Source: Streptomyces barkulensis (lineage in GTDB: Bacteria > Actinomycetota > Actinomycetes > Streptomycetales > Streptomycetaceae). Taken from it: a DNA stretch of 64,000 nucleotides. A model generated the notes under the pieces. It was not told the origin of the DNA. It searched no databases and saw only the letters and a program-made list of their open reading frames with translations. The position numbers were made by a program, and so were the translations under genes. Position 1 is the first letter of the stretch, and each line of letters opens with the position of its first letter. Of the stretch, positions 39,582-47,657 are shown piece after piece. The DNA lies in assembly GCF_002843305.1 (NCBI RefSeq), contig NZ_PGSG01000119.1, positions 268,784-332,783 on the forward strand, in the 5' to 3' direction.

Positions 39582-41503
39582 TTCTGCTCGTCCTCCTTCT
39601 CGGGCTTCCCCCGCTCCGCGGGGAGCCCCCCGGCCGGGGCCGCGGCGTCCGCGGCGGCCGGCGGCGTGCAGTGCTGCTCGACGAAGGCCGCCATCAGATC
39701 CGCGGCGGTACGCGCATGGCGCGCGTCGGTCAGGATCGAGTCGTGCCCCGCGCGCTCCACGACGGTGACGTCGCCGTACCGGCCGGCCGCCTGGTGGGAG
39801 CGGGCGATGTCGTGGTACATCAGCAGCTGTTCGGGGTCGATGTCCACGGTCACCTGCGCGGCGATGACCAGGCCGGGGGCGGGCACCGGGTCCAGTTCCC
39901 CGTCGAAGGTCTCGAACTCCCGGCGGACCACCTCCCACTCCCGCTCCGCGGCCGTCCACAGCCGCGAGTCGGTGTAGAGGGAGAAGACCTTCTCCCGGTA
40001 GGGGTAGGGCAGGTCGTCCACCCACCGGGGACGCGCCATCAGCGCGCCGCAGCCCAGCTTCGTCCAGCGCGCCATCTCCTTCAGGGAGTCGGTGAACAGC
40101 TCGCTGCCCTTCTTCTGCTTGCCCGACCGCACGAGCTGCCCCGGGTGGGTGGGGTCGAGGTAGACCACACCGGCCAGCCGGTCGCCGAGCCGTTCCGCGG
40201 CCCGCCGGTTCAGGTCCGCGCCCAGCGAGTGCCCGACGAGCACCACCTTGCGGTCCCCCGGCAGGGCCTGGCGGATCAGGTCCTCCAGGTCGTCCACGGA
40301 CTCCTGCAGGCTGTAGGGGGCGTCCTTCACCCGGCGGCTGGGGCCGTAGCCGGCGCGGGAGTAGGTGACCACGGGCTGACCGGAGTCGAACGCCAGCCGC
40401 TCGACCATCCACGCGAAGTGCTCGGAGGTCGAGGCGAGACCGTGGTTGAAGACGATGACCGGACGGCCGGGGATGTCGCGGCCACCGGTGTCGTACTGCA
40501 GCACGTTGCCGGACCGGGTGGTGACGGTGCGGGACATCGGCCACCCGGCGACGGCCCGGGCGCGCCGCTGGGTGGCCAGCACGGCCGCTCCCGCGGCGCC
40601 GCCGGCCAGCAGCGCCAGCGCGGTCTTCACCATGCGGTCGTCCCGGCCGGCCACCGCCGGGAACGTCCGCGGCGCGGTCGTGTAGGCGACCATGGGGTGC
40701 ATCGCGGGGAAGGCGGTCATGAACCGGCCCAGTCCCATGACGAAGGCGTTGGCGACGTGGAAGCCGCCGGCCGCGCCGATCATCGGCCGGGTCAGCCGCC
40801 CGCCGGCCAGGTAGACGACCGGGAAGAGGCACTCCATCGCCAGGACCCCGTGCTGCAGGACCTTGCTGGAACGGGGGTAGCGCCGGGTCAGCCGGTAGGC
40901 GCGCTCGAAGCCGTAGGTGCGGGTCCGCATCACGCCGGGCAGGGCCGAGCCGTCCCGCCACTTGGTCCCCGCCAGCTTCGTCCAGCCGGACGCCGCGTAG
41001 GACATGTTGGCCTGGAGCGCCAGATACCACATCAGGGCGTCCTTGACCTGCGGGCTGTTCGACAGCCGGGCCAGACCGGTGACCGCCTGCACCTGTGTGG
41101 CGACCTGGTCCGAGCCGTCCGTGCCGTAGCGGTGGCGGGCCTGCAGGAGCGTGGTGGTGGCTCCGAGGTAGAGGTTGCCCGCGGCCCGCCACTTGCCGTT
41201 CCCCGGCATGAGCATCCCCAGGCTGCAGGCCACGCGCGTCGCGTGCAGGGCCAGGGTGGTCCGCCTGCCGCTCACGGCGTTGGTGAGCTTCTGGATGGCG
41301 GGGACCCTGCTCTCCGGGGTCTGCTTCATGATCTCCCAGTCATTGAGACCACCGGGACCCAGATTCCGATGCTGGTGAAGATATTCCAGAGAGGAGGAGA
41401 GGCTGGAGAGGGCGGCGAGGCGTTCCGATACGCCTATCGCCCGGTCCCTGGAAATCGGAATCGGTGAGAACAGCGAAGAGGAGATTTTCTTTAGCATCTT
41501 CAT
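39578..41503 (-). CDS. LinH-like membrane/alpha-beta hydrolase fusion
   Basis: A 641-residue protein in two parts. Residues about 75-330 hold several membrane helices and HTTM-like segments: QANMSYAASGWTKLAGTKWR, and GGFHVANAFVMGLGRFMTAF. From about 350 a complete alpha/beta hydrolase follows: VIVFNHGLASTSEHFAWMVE, VTYSRAGYGPSRRVKD, nucleophile elbow VVLVGHSLGADLNRRA, and the late His in VERAGHDSILTD. This is the LinH layout seen in cypemycin-type clusters. ATG 41503 has GGAGGAAAG upstream. It overlaps the LinL-like gene and lies 171 bp after the precursors. Confidence 0.8.
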   Translation of the reverse strand: MKMLKKISSSLFSPIPISRDRAIGVSERLAALSSLSSSLEYLHQHRNLGPGGLNDWEIMKQTPESRVPAIQKLTNAVSGRRTTLALHATRVACSLGMLMPGNGKWRAAGNLYLGATTTLLQARHRYGTDGSDQVATQVQAVTGLARLSNSPQVKDALMWYLALQANMSYAASGWTKLAGTKWRDGSALPGVMRTRTYGFERAYRLTRRYPRSSKVLQHGVLAMECLFPVVYLAGGRLTRPMIGAAGGFHVANAFVMGLGRFMTAFPAMHPMVAYTTAPRTFPAVAGRDDRMVKTALALLAGGAAGAAVLATQRRARAVAGWPMSRTVTTRSGNVLQYDTGGRDIPGRPVIVFNHGLASTSEHFAWMVERLAFDSGQPVVTYSRAGYGPSRRVKDAPYSLQESVDDLEDLIRQALPGDRKVVLVGHSLGADLNRRAAERLGDRLAGVVYLDPTHPGQLVRSGKQKKGSELFTDSLKEMARWTKLGCGALMARPRWVDDLPYPYREKVFSLYTDSRLWTAAEREWEVVRREFETFDGELDPVPAPGLVIAAQVTVDIDPEQLLMYHDIARSHQAAGRYGDVTVVERAGHDSILTDARHARTAADLMAAFVEQHCTPPAAADAAAPAGGLPAERGKPEKEDEQK

Positions 41504-41551
41504 GCCGAGGCTTTCCTCCGCGTCGTGCCGGCCGAGGGTAGGGTTGCGAGG

Positions 41552-41615
41552 GCTGCCGGGCCGCGATTCCGCCGCGGCCCGACAGCTCTCTCAGCTCCCG
41601 GGGGACGACCCCCGG
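41552..41615 (-). terminator. Attenuator-type double hairpin between precursors and LinH-like gene
   Basis: Two hairpins sit in the 171-bp gap downstream of the second precursor: a 7-bp stem at 41598-41615 and a 14-bp stem at 41552-41586 (one pair is G-U in minus-strand RNA). Partial termination here would give more precursor than enzyme transcript, as usual in RiPP operons. Confidence 0.55.
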
Positions 41616-41674
41616 AAGTTTCCTTCAGAAGCCCGCGGGGCCTCCGAACAGATGGTGCTCAGCGGCAGAGCGGG

Positions 41675-41869
41675 TCAGCCCGCGGTGCGACCGGCCTCGT
41701 ACGCCTGGACGGTGACCCACGCGGCGCCGGCGCCGCCGGCGAACCCCACACCGAAGGCGACCAGACCCGGGGTGGCCTGGATGGGCATCATCGCGCCGAA
41801 CTCACCGTGGGTCTCGTCCGTCAGCTCCTCGGGGGTGACGGCGACGACGCTCTCGACGATCTTGCTCAT
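41675..41869 (-). CDS. Linaridin-like precursor peptide 1
   Basis: A 64-residue precursor with AAGGAGAG five nt before ATG. The leader (residues 1-31) is acidic: VTPEELTDETHGEFGAMM. The leader/core junction is PIQATP (residues 29-34), matching the PxxxTP motif of linaridin precursors such as cypemycin (PAMATP). The predicted core begins at Ala32 and has 33 residues, mostly Gly/Ala/Val, with three Thr (33, 53, 62), one Trp and no Cys. GFAGG is a GxxxG pattern. It aligns without gaps to the core of precursor 2. Confidence 0.78.
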   Translation of the reverse strand: MSKIVESVVAVTPEELTDETHGEFGAMMPIQATPGLVAFGVGFAGGAGAAWVTVQAYEAGRTAG

Positions 41870-41906
41870 TCCACTCTCCTTCGGGAATCGACTGTCGTAC
41901 GACGGG

Positions 41907-42098
41907 TCAGCCGACGACGCGGCCGGTGACGTAGGCGCCCACCACGGAGCCGGCGCCGACGACGGCACCGCCGACGTACCAGCAGGTGGCGACGGCACCG
42001 GGGGTGGCCAGGACCGGGGCCGGGGTGTCGTCCTGGTAGCCCTGCTCCAGCGGACCGAAGTCCTGCTCGTTCATGAAGGCGGCGACCTTCTGCTCCAT
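41907..42098 (-). CDS. Linaridin-like precursor peptide 2
   Basis: A 63-residue precursor, first gene of the operon, with AGGAGG six nt before ATG. Its leader (1-30) includes AAFMNEQDFGPLEQGYQDD. The junction PVLATP (residues 28-33) is the linaridin PxxxTP motif. The 33-residue core from Ala31 has ATPGAVATCWYVGGAVVG at its start and two GxxxG patterns (GAVVG, GSVVG), plus three Thr and one internal Cys39 not at the C-terminus. It shares 14 of 33 core positions with precursor 1, mainly ATPG, VA and the AY..GR..G end. Confidence 0.8.
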   Translation of the reverse strand: MEQKVAAFMNEQDFGPLEQGYQDDTPAPVLATPGAVATCWYVGGAVVGAGSVVGAYVTGRVVG

Positions 42099-42610
42099 TT
42101 CTTTCCTCCTGTTTCTCAGGCTCGCTCGGAAAAACACTCGGGATGTTGCACGGGTGGTGCATCCGGACCGATGAACAGGTCCGGCCATGCCCGGCGGGAA
42201 CCACCGGGCAAGTTCTGGGGGGAGACACGGCTCCCGGTATTCGGGATAAAGCGTCCGGGCAGCCTTGCACCCCGGACGCTACGCGCGTCACACGAGGGAA
42301 CAGGGAAACCTTTTCTCTCTGCGATCACCACCCGGACGGCGAAGGGAGCGCAAAAGGATCCCGTCTCCGCCGGAAACGAATCACATCACCACTGAAAAGG
42401 GAACACCCTGTGGAGTGCGCACCGGGCACGCACTCGGCGCCGGCCCTCCGCGGCGGGGACCGCAGGCGCGTGCGGCACCCCACGGACCGCGAGGCCGGTC
42501 GAACGGGCGGGCCGGAACTCGGCGCGGACCGGGACAACACTCGCCCACCACCGAGGGAATCGGTGGCTCACGGAAGGGCGGGACCGCCCGGCAGTACGCC
42601 CGAGAGGCTA
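42099..42610. other. Upstream region of the linaridin-like operon
   Basis: About 510 bp with no credible gene, between precursor 2 and the MITE. It must hold the operon promoter on the minus strand. A 10-bp hairpin (42250-42259 with 42271-42280) could be a leader structure or terminator. Open frames here do not look like proteins. Confidence 0.5.
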
Positions 42611-42781
42611 GGCCCTGTCTGACAAATCCCGCCTGCTCCGCGGCGTCTGGCACGCACGCTCGCTGCGTTGTCGATCGTCGGCGCAGCACGCTGCGCTCTC
42701 CTCCTCCGCCTTGCGATCGCACGCACCAGACGCCGCGGAGCCCGCCCTTCGGGCGGACAGCGCTATTTGTCAGACAGGGCC
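42611..42781. mobile_element. 171-bp MITE-like element
   Basis: Perfect 17-bp terminal inverted repeats GGCCCTGTCTGACAAAT (42611-42627) and its complement (42765-42781), with an inner pair GCTCCGCGGCGTCTGG / CCAGACGCCGCGGAGC at 42635-42650 and 42726-42741. TA flanks both ends (42609-42610 and 42782-42783), fitting a TA target-site duplication. No transposase inside, so it is a non-autonomous element. An identical half element lies at bases 1-84 in inverted orientation. Confidence 0.85.
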
Positions 42782-42783
42782 TA

Positions 42784-43314
42784 GGAGAGACGTTCTCGTT
42801 CACTTCCGGCCGGGTGGTCGGGCCCGTCCGGTGGAACCAATATCGGCACAGAGAAGTATCTGTCACCGGGACTTGCTTCTCGCATGTTTCCCCCTGGCCG
42901 GTTTCCATGTGCCCGCTTTACGGGTCCGAGGATTATCCACTGCCCCTGCCGGTCACGCAGGGGCCGCGACATGCTTGCCCGTCGGAGTATACACACGCGC
43001 CACGGAAGAACCAGGGGGCAGAAAAGGAATGTTCGATTCCTCTTCCTGGCCAAAAAGATCGAGACATCCCCGGCGCACGCCGGCCATTCGGGGGTCAATT
43101 TCGGTCACTCCACACCGAAGGTGATTACCGGAGTCGCCGTCCATTATCTTCGAGCGAACCCCTCAAATGCGAATCAAAGACATTTTGACGCTATGCCCGT
43201 CTTGTCGAATTCCGTCGCCCGTCGGCGGCGCGTCCTCTCCTGGGCCCGCGGGCGCCGGGTGGCGTGACAGGCATCACGTCGCAGGTCGCAGCCGCCGTCG
43301 GTCAGGATGAGCGG
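42784..43314. other. Gene-free, lower-GC stretch
   Basis: About 530 bp between the MITE and the GDSL hydrolase. GC content is visibly below the window average, with runs such as AAAAAGATCGAGAC and CAAAGACATTTTGACGC. No open frame looks coding and no tRNA or CRISPR is seen. Possibly eroded foreign DNA or a regulatory region. Confidence 0.5.
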
Positions 43315-44112
43315 ATGCGCGTGCTCTTCGTCGGCGACTCCATGACCATCGGCAGCGCCGGTGAGCACACCTGGCGCCACCGGATGTGGCGGCATCTGGA
43401 GCGCACCTGCGGGCCGCACGGCACCGCGTACGAGATCGTCGGTCCCCGCGACGCGCTGTACGACAAGGACGCCGACGCCCCGGTCTCCCACGACTACGCC
43501 GACCCCGCCCTCCCCGCCGCCGCCCGCCGCCACCTCGCCGGCTGGGGCGAGGGCTGGCTGCACATGGCGCCGGTGATAGGCGGCGCGGTGCGCGAGCATC
43601 GCGCCGACACCCTGCTGGTCTTCCTGGGCCTGATCGACCTCGGCTTCTACACCGGCTCCGGCGCCACCGCCGCCAACCTCCGCCGTTTCGTCGCCGAGGC
43701 CCGCTCCGCCCAGCCGCGGGTGCGGATGGTGCTGCTGCCGGTGATCCCCAACATCCGGGCGCGACACGACGCCTTCTTCGCCGCCGAGTGCGAGCGCTTC
43801 AACGACCTGCTGGCCGAGGCCGTGGCCGAGCTGTCCACCCCCGCCTCGCCGCTGCTGACGGCCGTGCCGCCGCACGACTGGGACCTGGCCCGCGACACCT
43901 ACGACGGCACCCACCCCACCGCCCGTGGCGAGCACCGCATCGCCGCGGCCTTCGCCGACGCGATGCACCGGGCGTGGGGCGTGGGCGGCCCGTACGCCGC
44001 GGGCGTGGTGGGGGCCCAGCCGGGTGCGGCGGGGGACCGGCCGGGCGCGGCGGGGGTCCGGCCGGGCACGCCGCGCGCACGCCGCGCGGCCGGGCCGGTC
44101 CCCGCGGGGTGA
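43315..44112 (+). CDS. SGNH/GDSL-type hydrolase
   Basis: A 265-residue esterase or lipase of the SGNH family. Block I is MRVLFVGDSMTIGSAGEHTW (catalytic Ser in GDSM). The later LLVFLGLIDLGFYTGSG lies where the Gly/Asn blocks sit, and the catalytic Asp-x-x-His is DGTHPTARGEHRIAAAFADA. The ATG at 43315 begins the fold; GTG 43264 is a possible earlier start. The C-terminus is a Gly/Ala/Pro/Arg tail made by short DNA repeats. No signal peptide is evident, so it is probably cytoplasmic. Confidence 0.82.
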   Translation: MRVLFVGDSMTIGSAGEHTWRHRMWRHLERTCGPHGTAYEIVGPRDALYDKDADAPVSHDYADPALPAAARRHLAGWGEGWLHMAPVIGGAVREHRADTLLVFLGLIDLGFYTGSGATAANLRRFVAEARSAQPRVRMVLLPVIPNIRARHDAFFAAECERFNDLLAEAVAELSTPASPLLTAVPPHDWDLARDTYDGTHPTARGEHRIAAAFADAMHRAWGVGGPYAAGVVGAQPGAAGDRPGAAGVRPGTPRARRAAGPVPAG

Positions 44113-44179
44113 CGGACCCCGCCGGACCCCGCCGTGCCGCGCTTGCCTTGAGCCCACTCCAGCACGTTGGCTGGTGGTC

Positions 44180-45166
44180 ATGGAGTACACGCAGCTCGGA
44201 CGCACCGGACTCAAGGTCAGCCGCCTGGTCCTCGGCACGATGAACTTCGGTCCGCAGACCGGGGAGGCCGACAGCCACGCCATCATGGACGCCGCGCTCG
44301 ACGCGGGCGTCAACTTCTACGACACGGCCAATGTCTACGGGTGGGGCGAGAACAAGGGCCGCACCGAGGAGATCATCGGCAACTGGTTCGCCAAGGGCGG
44401 CGACCGCCGCGACAAGGTCGTCCTCGCCACCAAGGTCTACGGCAACATGGCGGCCACGGACGGCGACGTCTGGCCCAACCACGACAAGCTGTCCGCGGTG
44501 AACATCCGCCGCGCCGTCGACGCCAGCCTGAAGCGGCTGCGCACCGACCACATCGACCTTTACCAGTTCCACCACGTCGACCGGAACACGCCGTGGGAGG
44601 AGATCTGGCAGGCGATGGACGTCCTGGTCCAGCAGGGCAAGATCCTGTACGTCGGGTCGTCCAACTTCGCGGGCTGGCACATCGCCCGGGCCAACGAGAC
44701 CGCCGCCCGCACCGGCCGGCTCGGCCTGGTCAGCGAGCAGTGCAAGTACAGCCTCGTCGAGCGCCGCGCCGAGATGGAGGTCATCCCGGCGGCGCGCGGC
44801 TACGGCCTCGGCGTCATCCCGTGGTCCCCGCTGGGCGGGGGTCTGCTGGGCGGCGTGCTCCGCAAGGAGCGGGAGAACCCCGAGCGCCGCTCGTCGCAGG
44901 CGCTGGCGAACAACCCCGGACTGCGCGACCAGGTCCAGGCGTACGAGGACCTGCTGGACCAGCACGGTCTGGAGCCCGGCGAGGTGGCCCTGGCCTGGCA
45001 TCTGGCCCAGCCCGGCATCACCGGCCCGATCATCGGCCCGCGCACCCGCGAGCAGCTCGACTCGGCGCTGCGCGCGGTGGAGCTGGAGCTGAGCGAGGAG
45101 CTGCTGGCGTCGCTGGACGAGATCTTCCCCGGCCCCGGTCCGTCCCCGGAGGCGTTCGCCTGGTGA
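44180..45166 (+). CDS. Aldo/keto reductase
   Basis: A 328-residue NADPH-dependent reductase. The family tetrad is visible: Asp and Tyr in GVNFYDTANVYGWGENKGRT, Lys in KVVLATKVYG, His in DLYQFHHVDRNTPWEEIWQA. The C-terminal cofactor region is GITGPIIGPRTREQLDSALR. Closest in type to AKR families that reduce aldehydes or ketones. It starts at ATG 44180 and follows the GDSL hydrolase after 67 bp on the same strand. Confidence 0.92.
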   Translation: MEYTQLGRTGLKVSRLVLGTMNFGPQTGEADSHAIMDAALDAGVNFYDTANVYGWGENKGRTEEIIGNWFAKGGDRRDKVVLATKVYGNMAATDGDVWPNHDKLSAVNIRRAVDASLKRLRTDHIDLYQFHHVDRNTPWEEIWQAMDVLVQQGKILYVGSSNFAGWHIARANETAARTGRLGLVSEQCKYSLVERRAEMEVIPAARGYGLGVIPWSPLGGGLLGGVLRKERENPERRSSQALANNPGLRDQVQAYEDLLDQHGLEPGEVALAWHLAQPGITGPIIGPRTREQLDSALRAVELELSEELLASLDEIFPGPGPSPEAFAW

Positions 45167-45296
45167 CGCGCCGGGCTGCGAGCCCGGTGACACGGCCGTC
45201 CGCCCCGCCGCCCGGCGGGGCGGACGGCCGTCTTCCGTATGTCTTCCGTGACGGCCGGGAGGCTGTTTGCCCGCGCGCCCCGCCCGGGCGGCTCTC

Positions 45297-45383
45297 TCAG
45301 CCGATGAGGGCCGCCAGCATCACCACGGCGAGCATGAGCACCAGGGCCCCGCTGACGATGCGGGTACGGGTCTTCGGGTCCAC
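45297..45383 (-). CDS. 28-residue membrane protein
   Basis: A short ORF on the minus strand starts at GTG 45383 and reads MDPKTRTRIVSGALVLMLAV (first 20) followed by VMLAALIG. It is a basic N-terminus plus one membrane helix. Proteins starting MDPKTR-RI with one helix are, as I recall, conserved in many Streptomyces but too short for most gene finders. The ribosome-binding site is weak (TTGGGGC). No function known. Confidence 0.55.
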   Translation of the reverse strand: MDPKTRTRIVSGALVLMLAVVMLAALIG

Positions 45384-45462
45384 GCCCCAACGGTAGCCCG
45401 CCCGGCCGGAAGCCCTTCGGCAGCCCCGTCGGCAGATCTTCGGCAGCCTGTCGGCGGTTCCG

Positions 45463-46032
45463 TCAGTGGCCCAGCGGCCAGGCCGCCGACGTCTCGTAGC
45501 GGGGGTGCTCCCCGGGGACCCCGGAGCGTGGCAGCCGGCTGCGTACGAGGGTCAGCTCCCCGGCCCGCCACAGGCTTCCGGTGAAGCCGTCCAGGGCGTC
45601 CGCCAGGGGACGCAGGTCCGGGCCCGGCCCGCGGCGGCCGGCGCGGGCCAGGGTCAGGTGCGGCTTGTAGGGACGGTCGTCGGTGGTCACCCCGGCCCGG
45701 TTGACGCCCGCGGTGACGGAGTCGGCCAGCCGCCGCAGCGGCTCGCGGCCGTCGTCCACCCCGGCCCACAGCACCCGGTCGCCGAACCGGCCGCCCCCGG
45801 CCAGCCGCACCTCGAAGGGGTGGTGGCGGTGGGCGGCGCGCTCCAGGCGCTCGCACAGCGCGGGCAGGAGGTCGTCGTCCACCTCGCCCAGGAAGGCGAG
45901 CGTGAAGTGCCAGCCCTCGGGAAGGGCCCAGCGCAGCCGGTCCGCGCCGGGCAGCCCCTTCAGCCGCTCCACCTCCTCGCCGAGTTCCGCGACGGCGGAG
46001 GGCGGCGGCAGCACGGCGGTGAAAAGCCTCAT
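45463..46032 (-). CDS. thpR: RNA 2',3'-cyclic phosphodiesterase
   Basis: A 189-residue member of the 2H phosphoesterase superfamily. Both HxTx motifs are present: HFTLAFLGEVDDD near residue 42 and HLTLARAGRRG near residue 125. The N-terminus MRLFTAVLPPPSAV is typical of LigT/ThpR. It hydrolyses 2',3'-cyclic phosphate ends of RNA. It lies 27 bp upstream of the convergent... same-strand end of the MFS gene (46060), so it follows that gene on the minus strand. Confidence 0.93.
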   Translation of the reverse strand: MRLFTAVLPPPSAVAELGEEVERLKGLPGADRLRWALPEGWHFTLAFLGEVDDDLLPALCERLERAAHRHHPFEVRLAGGGRFGDRVLWAGVDDGREPLRRLADSVTAGVNRAGVTTDDRPYKPHLTLARAGRRGPGPDLRPLADALDGFTGSLWRAGELTLVRSRLPRSGVPGEHPRYETSAAWPLGH

Positions 46033-46059
46033 GGGGAGAGTCTCACCCGGGCGGGCCGC

Positions 46060-47607
46060 TCACGCGAGCACGTCCCCGCGGTGGTCCCGCTCCCCGCCCG
46101 GCGCGGAGGCGGGGGCGCTGGGCGGCGCGGCGGCCGGGGCGGCGGCGGGGACGGTCCGGCGCGGGGAGACCGGGGTGCGGTCCTGCGGGGCCGGGCCGTC
46201 CCCGGCTATGCTCTCCGGCCCCTCCGCGCTCGCCACGCCGGCCGCTCCGGCCGCCCGTACGCCCCGCGCGACCGGGACGAACGTCAGACCCCGGCGGCCC
46301 CGGCGCAGGCCCACCCGCGGCCGCAGCCCGCCGATCCGGGCCAGCACCAGGGCGGTGGCGACGGCGGCCACGGCCGAGACCACGCCGCCGGCCAGGAAGC
46401 CGGCGCGGGCGCCGTAGGTGTCGGTGATCCAGCCCATCAGCGGACCGCCGAGCGGGGTGCCGCCCATGAACACCATCATGTACAGGCTCATCACCCGGCC
46501 GCGCATCGCCGGGTCGGAGGCGAGCTGGACGGTGGAGTTGGCGGTGACGTTGAAGGTCAGGCCCACCGCGCCGATGGGCGCCATCAGCAGGGCGAAGACC
46601 CAGAACGACGGGGAGAGGGCCGCGGCCATCTCCAGCACGCCGAAGAGCAGCGCGGCGCCGACCATCACCCGCATCCGGCTCACACCGCGCCGGGCCGCCA
46701 GCAGTGCGCCGACGACCGAGCCGACGGCCATCAGGCTGTTGAGCAGGCCGTAGGTGCCCGCGCCCTCGTCGAAGACCTTGTCGGTGAAGGCGGTGAGCCA
46801 GATGGGGAAGTTGTAGGCGAAGGTGCCGACGAAGCCGACGAGCGTGATCGGCCAGATCAGCTCCGGCCGGCTCGCGACGTACCGCAGGCCCTCGCGGAGC
46901 TGGCCCTTGGCGCGCGGGGCGCGCTCGATGGCGTGCAGTTCGGTGGTGCGCATCATCAGCAGGCCGGTGATCGGCGCGATGAAGGACAGCCCGTTGAGCA
47001 GGAACGCCCAGCCGCTGCCCACGGCCGTGATCAGCACACCGGCGACGGCCGGGCCGACCAGGCGGGCGGACTGGAAGTTGGCGCCGTTGAGGGAGACGGC
47101 GTTGGCGAGCTGGTCGGGGCCGACCATCTCCGAGACGAAGGTCTGGCGGGCGGGGTTGTCCACGACCGTCGCCAGTCCCAGGACGAAGGCGAGCGCGTAG
47201 ACGTGCCAGACGTTGACGTTGCCGCTGAGGGTCAGCGCGGCGAGGGCGAGTCCGGTCAGGCCCATCGCCGTCTGGGTGATCAGCAGCAGCCGGCGCTTGG
47301 GGTAGCGGTCGGCGATGACGCCGCCGTACAGCCCCAGCAGCATCATGGGGAGGAACTGCAGGGCCGTGGTGATGCCGACGGCCGTCGCGGAACCGGTGAG
47401 GCTGAGGACCAGCCAGTCCTGGGCGATGCGCTGCATCCAGGTGCCGGTGTTGGACACGAGCTGTCCGGCGGCGAACAGCCGGTAGTTGCGGATGCGCAGC
47501 GAGCTGAACGTCGAGGGCTTCGCGGTCTTCGCGGCCTCAGCGGCCTTCGGGGTTTCGGGGTTCTCGTCAGGTGCGGGTGCGGAGTGTGCTCCGGGTCCCG
47601 GACTCAA
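46060..47607 (-). CDS. MFS efflux transporter (EntS-like)
   Basis: A 515-residue major facilitator with about 12 helices: LFAAGQLVSNTGTWMQRIAQ, LQFLPMMLLGLYGGVIADRY (with the D-R-Y/PKRR loop), and LSGNVNVWHVYALAFVLGLA. It resembles the EntS/drug-efflux branch. Its start is a TTG at 47607 preceded by GAGGAGG at 9 nt. It lies 50 bp downstream of a MarR gene on the same strand, so a drug- or signal-responsive efflux operon is likely. A long Pro/Ala C-terminal tail follows the last helix. Confidence 0.85.
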   Translation of the reverse strand: MSPGPGAHSAPAPDENPETPKAAEAAKTAKPSTFSSLRIRNYRLFAAGQLVSNTGTWMQRIAQDWLVLSLTGSATAVGITTALQFLPMMLLGLYGGVIADRYPKRRLLLITQTAMGLTGLALAALTLSGNVNVWHVYALAFVLGLATVVDNPARQTFVSEMVGPDQLANAVSLNGANFQSARLVGPAVAGVLITAVGSGWAFLLNGLSFIAPITGLLMMRTTELHAIERAPRAKGQLREGLRYVASRPELIWPITLVGFVGTFAYNFPIWLTAFTDKVFDEGAGTYGLLNSLMAVGSVVGALLAARRGVSRMRVMVGAALLFGVLEMAAALSPSFWVFALLMAPIGAVGLTFNVTANSTVQLASDPAMRGRVMSLYMMVFMGGTPLGGPLMGWITDTYGARAGFLAGGVVSAVAAVATALVLARIGGLRPRVGLRRGRRGLTFVPVARGVRAAGAAGVASAEGPESIAGDGPAPQDRTPVSPRRTVPAAAPAAAPPSAPASAPGGERDHRGDVLA

Positions 47608-47657
47608 TCGGTTTCGCCTCCTCGTGGCGCTGCTCCTTCTTACCGTTGCGCGGGTTC

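Noticed and set aside
43025..43060. A tRNA-like T-arm (AGGAA-TGTTCGA-TTCCT)
   Set aside because: Loop order does not fit TTCRANY, and no acceptor stem or other arms can be paired around it.
42781..43098. A 105-codon minus-strand frame near the MITE
   Set aside because: Composition is not protein-like, no ribosome-binding site, and it overlaps the MITE end.
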